Assembly (NCBI RefSeq): GCF_003732485.1 | Contig: NZ_MOAK01000073.1 | Location: 76,424-110,283 of the forward strand | Length of the DNA stretch: 33,860 nt | Reading direction: 5' to 3' | Source: Pseudomonas protegens | Lineage (GTDB): Bacteria; Pseudomonadota; Gammaproteobacteria; Pseudomonadales; Pseudomonadaceae | In this document: piece by piece, positions 31,958 through 33,860 of the stretch | Layout: the number at the start of each line of letters is the position of its first letter | How positions within the stretch are numbered: position 1 is the first letter of the stretch | Program-made: the position numbers and the translations under genes | The notes under the pieces: generated by a model | Databases searched by the model: none | What the model saw: the letters and a program-made list of their open reading frames with translations, nothing else | Told to the model about the DNA's origin: nothing

Positions 31958-32226
31958 ATGAACAAACTTCCCCAGATCACCCTGGCCTTCTGGGTCATGA
32001 AAATCTGCGCGGCGACCCTGAAACCGCAGGTGATCTGCTGTCGATGCCCCGACCCTTCGGCGCGACCTTGGGCGACTTCCTCACCAAACCCCATGGAAAG
32101 GGTGGCCTGGATTTCGGCACCATCGGCTCATCGGCGGTATTGGCGGGGATTCTGCTGGTGATGATTGTCGGTGCGTCCTGGGCCCAGAACCGCTTCTCAC
32201 GGCAGAACGCCGCTGAACTGTCCTGA
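31958..32226 (+). pseudogene. Remnant of a DUF347 (COG4705-type) membrane protein gene
   Basis: The left piece starts at an ATG with GGAG upstream and reads MNKLPQITLAFWVMKICAAT, the N terminus of COG4705/DUF347 membrane proteins. It then loses frame at about 32020. In the next frame the bases 32020-32046 read ETAGDLLSM, the continuation expected in that family (usually LGETAGDLLSM), so about four bases (the GGC codon plus one) appear lost. Directly after this the sequence jumps to PRPFGATLGDFLTKPHGKGG (32047 on), the conserved C-terminal repeat, then a last transmembrane segment and a proper stop. Full-length members have about 250 residues; here roughly 90 codons remain, so the middle, with most helices, is deleted. 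It has its own terminator. Certainty is moderate because the comparison is from memory. Confidence 0.75.
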
Positions 32227-32240
32227 CTCACACCCAGCAT

Positions 32241-32277
32241 CTGTAGGAGCCGGCTTGCCGGCGAAAGCGTCCTACAG
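32241..32277 (+). repeat. Pseudomonas REP element with outer palindrome
   Basis: The head CTGTAGGA (32241-32248) is complementary to TCCTACAG (32270-32277). Inside lie GCCGGC (32249-32254), TT, GCCGGC (32257-32262). The first 24 bases match the REP at 28574. It lies between the pseudogene and the terminator before the permease gene. Confidence 0.9.
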
Positions 32278-32288
32278 ATCAGCAAGTA

Positions 32289-32321
32289 CGCCCGGGCCTT
32301 GCACCCGGGCGTTGTTTTTTT
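32289..32321 (+). terminator. Rho-independent terminator, plus strand
   Basis: CGCCCGGG (32289-32296) pairs with CCCGGGCG (32304-32311), followed by TTGTTTTTTT. The T-run is on the plus strand, so it ends the decayed DUF347 gene. The permease gene arrives from the other side and has only the A-rich foot. Confidence 0.85.
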
Positions 32322-33643
32322 CAGTCGGTCTCGATCCGCGAATGCTTGCGGGTGTCCTTCATGGTCACGTAGACCAGCAGCGAACAGGCAATGCAGGCGG
32401 TGACGTACCAGTAGTAGCCGGTTTCCATGCCGATGCTCTTGAACCACAGGGCGATGTACTCCGCGGTGCCGCCGAAGATCGATACGGTCAGCGCGTAGGG
32501 CAGGCCCACACCCAGGGCACGGATTTCAGTGGGGAACAGCTCGGCCTTCACCACTGCGTTGATCGAGGTGTAGCCACTGACGATGATCAGCGCCGCCATG
32601 ATCAGGAAGAACGCGCCCCACCAGGTCTGGATGGTGTGCAGGGTGGTGAGGATCGGCACGGTGAACAGGGTGCCGAGGATGCCGAAGGCAATCAGGATCG
32701 GTCGCCGACCGATCTTGTCCGACAGCGCACCGATCACCGGTTGCAGGCACATGAACAGGAACAGGGTCGCTGCAGAAATGGTGGTGGAGTCGGAAATGCT
32801 CATGCCGACGGTGTTCACCAGGTATTTCTGCATGTAGGTGGTGTAGGTGTAGAAGGCCAGGGTGCCGCCCATGGTCAGGCCGACCACGGTCATCAATTCC
32901 TTGGGATGACGCATCAGGGTGCGCATCAGGCTTTCTTTGGGCTTTTCCTTCTTCTTGGTGAAGGACTCGGTTTCTTCCATGCCGCGACGCAGGTACAGGG
33001 CCACGACCGCACACAGAGCGCCGATGCCGAACGGAATCCGCCAGCCCCAGGACTGCAGTTCTTCGGTGGTCAGTACGTTCTGCAGCACGATCAGCACCGC
33101 CAGGGCGATGAGCTGGCCGGAAATCAGGGTCACGTACTGGAAGCTGGAGAAGAAGCCGCGACGTTCCTTGGTCGCCATCTCGCTGAGGTAGGTGGCCGAA
33201 GTGCCGTACTCGCCGCCCACCGACAGGCCCTGCATCAGGCGCGCCAGCACCAGCAGGATCGGAGCTCCGACGCCGATGGTTTCGTAACCCGGGGTCAGGG
33301 CGATGATCAGGGAGCCGAAGCACATCAGCAGCACCGAGGCCATCAGCGCGGCTTTACGGCCTTTGCGGTCTGCGTACAGCCCCATCAGCCAGCCACCGAT
33401 CGGGCGCATCAGGAAGCCCACGGCGAAGATCGCGGCGGTGTTCAGCAGTTGCGCAGTGGTGTCGCCCTTGGGGAAGAAGACTTTGGCGAAGTACAGCGAG
33501 AATGCAGCGTAGACGTACCAGTCGTACCACTCGACCATGTTGCCGACGGAACCGCTGAAAATCGATTTCAGGCGGCTGGCGGTGGTCTTTTCCTGGGTGG
33601 GCGCAGCCGCCGACCCAGCAGGTAGGGTATTAGAGATATCCAT
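32321..33643 (-). CDS. 2-oxoglutarate/proton symporter, KgtP/PcaT-like MFS permease
   Basis: This 440-residue, 12-helix inner-membrane permease of the metabolite:H+ symporter branch is near the length of E. coli KgtP (432). Shared blocks are dense: GNMVEWYDWYVYAAFSLYFA, FLMRPIGGWLMG, MCFGSLIIALTPGYETIG, ARLMQGLSVGGEYGTSATYL, QYVTLISGQL, YMQKYLVNT, then ALSDKIGRRP and TEIRALGVGLPYA. These point to 2-oxoglutarate or a similar dicarboxylate; Pseudomonas PcaT is the closest named relative and the two names cannot be told apart here. A cytoplasmic loop KKKEKPKES sits in the middle. The start at 33643 has AGGG 6 nt upstream. It appears monocistronic. An inverted repeat lies 130-160 nt upstream. Confidence 0.88.
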   Translation of the reverse strand: MDISNTLPAGSAAAPTQEKTTASRLKSIFSGSVGNMVEWYDWYVYAAFSLYFAKVFFPKGDTTAQLLNTAAIFAVGFLMRPIGGWLMGLYADRKGRKAALMASVLLMCFGSLIIALTPGYETIGVGAPILLVLARLMQGLSVGGEYGTSATYLSEMATKERRGFFSSFQYVTLISGQLIALAVLIVLQNVLTTEELQSWGWRIPFGIGALCAVVALYLRRGMEETESFTKKKEKPKESLMRTLMRHPKELMTVVGLTMGGTLAFYTYTTYMQKYLVNTVGMSISDSTTISAATLFLFMCLQPVIGALSDKIGRRPILIAFGILGTLFTVPILTTLHTIQTWWGAFFLIMAALIIVSGYTSINAVVKAELFPTEIRALGVGLPYALTVSIFGGTAEYIALWFKSIGMETGYYWYVTACIACSLLVYVTMKDTRKHSRIETD

Positions 33644-33772
33644 GACGGACCCTTCTATTCATTGTTTTTGTGGAGCGCGCGCAAGCGCAGCCTACTGGGG
33701 CTATAGCAGGAGCTGTGCCAAGAGCGAGAGGCCCGGGCTAGAGGGGTTTTATCTGTGGTGATGAGCGGAAAT

Positions 33773-33801
33773 CCGCCTATGGGTGCCTGCCGGGTAGGCG
33801 G
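33773..33801. promoter_or_regulatory. Inverted repeat upstream of the permease gene
   Basis: CCGCCTA (33773-33779) and TAGGCGG (33795-33801) are perfect 7-bp arms with a 15-nt spacer, 130-158 nt before the permease start. It could be an operator site or a hairpin of a gene that lies beyond the window edge. The rest of 33644-33860 shows no gene. Confidence 0.3.
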
Positions 33802-33860
33802 GAAATTGCCGAAGTGAACGCGGCCCTGGGAGGCGCGCTCGGGCGGCGTGCCTTTTGCGG

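Noticed and set aside
31774..32094. 106-codon minus-strand frame across the intergenic region
   Set aside because: It is opposite the decayed DUF347 gene, has no RBS and no domain; the plus strand explains the sequence.
32165..33625. 486-codon plus-strand frame opposite the permease
   Set aside because: It is a shadow frame of a well-supported MFS permease.

Overview
The window looks like a Pseudomonas chromosome, most likely of the P. fluorescens/protegens/chlororaphis group. Three things support this: the GC-rich, RBS-led gene style; two REP elements of the Pseudomonas type (TGTAGGAG followed by a GCCGGC-TT-GCCGGC hairpin); and a gene order from the left edge to about 17.6 kb that follows the order I recall in P. 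aeruginosa PAO1 from inaA (PA4378) down to about PA4360. No rRNA, tRNA, CRISPR array, prophage or insertion sequence was seen. Gene names rest on motif reading and remembered synteny; no database search was run.

Left part (1-17.6 kb, core-like). The 3' end of an InaA-type kinase and a small membrane protein are followed by a terminator. On the minus strand lie mexW/mexV (RND efflux pump without its own outer-membrane channel). Next is a periplasmic/lipoprotein block of DUF1513 protein, imelysin-like lipoprotein, di-heme DUF1111 lipoprotein and, as a separate transcript, imelysin IcmP; such blocks have been linked to iron. Then come bifA (c-di-GMP phosphodiesterase), sodB (Fe superoxide dismutase), argO with an ACT-domain gene, and the divergent LysR gene argP. 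On the plus strand follow an SDR epimerase and a membrane-anchored coiled-coil protein.

Middle part (17.7-25.4 kb, accessory). A periplasmic protein made of two Cache-like repeats is followed by a DHA2-type MFS exporter divergent from an AraC regulator. A 58-residue membrane protein follows, whose ribosome-binding site sits beside a 13-bp perfect hairpin. A LysR regulator is divergent from a degenerate metallo-beta-lactamase-fold protein and an NmrA-like oxidoreductase.

Right part (25.5-33.9 kb, accessory). A two-gene catabolic operon encodes an AruI-like ThDP decarboxylase and an aldehyde dehydrogenase, overlapping by 4 nt, with a GcvA-like LysR gene divergent from it. It ends in a REP that supplies the stop codon. 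Then come an AraC regulator, an ABM-domain monooxygenase, an unknown 79-residue protein and a flavin reductase-like protein. The most unusual object follows: a secreted protein of 20 signal residues plus exactly five 13-residue repeats. A decayed DUF347 membrane-protein pseudogene, a second REP and a KgtP/PcaT-like 2-oxoglutarate permease close the window.

I see no large undescribed system. The best candidates for novelty are the 5 x 13 repeat protein, the 58-residue protein with its hairpin leader, and the imelysin/di-heme block with an inverted repeat over the icmP promoter.
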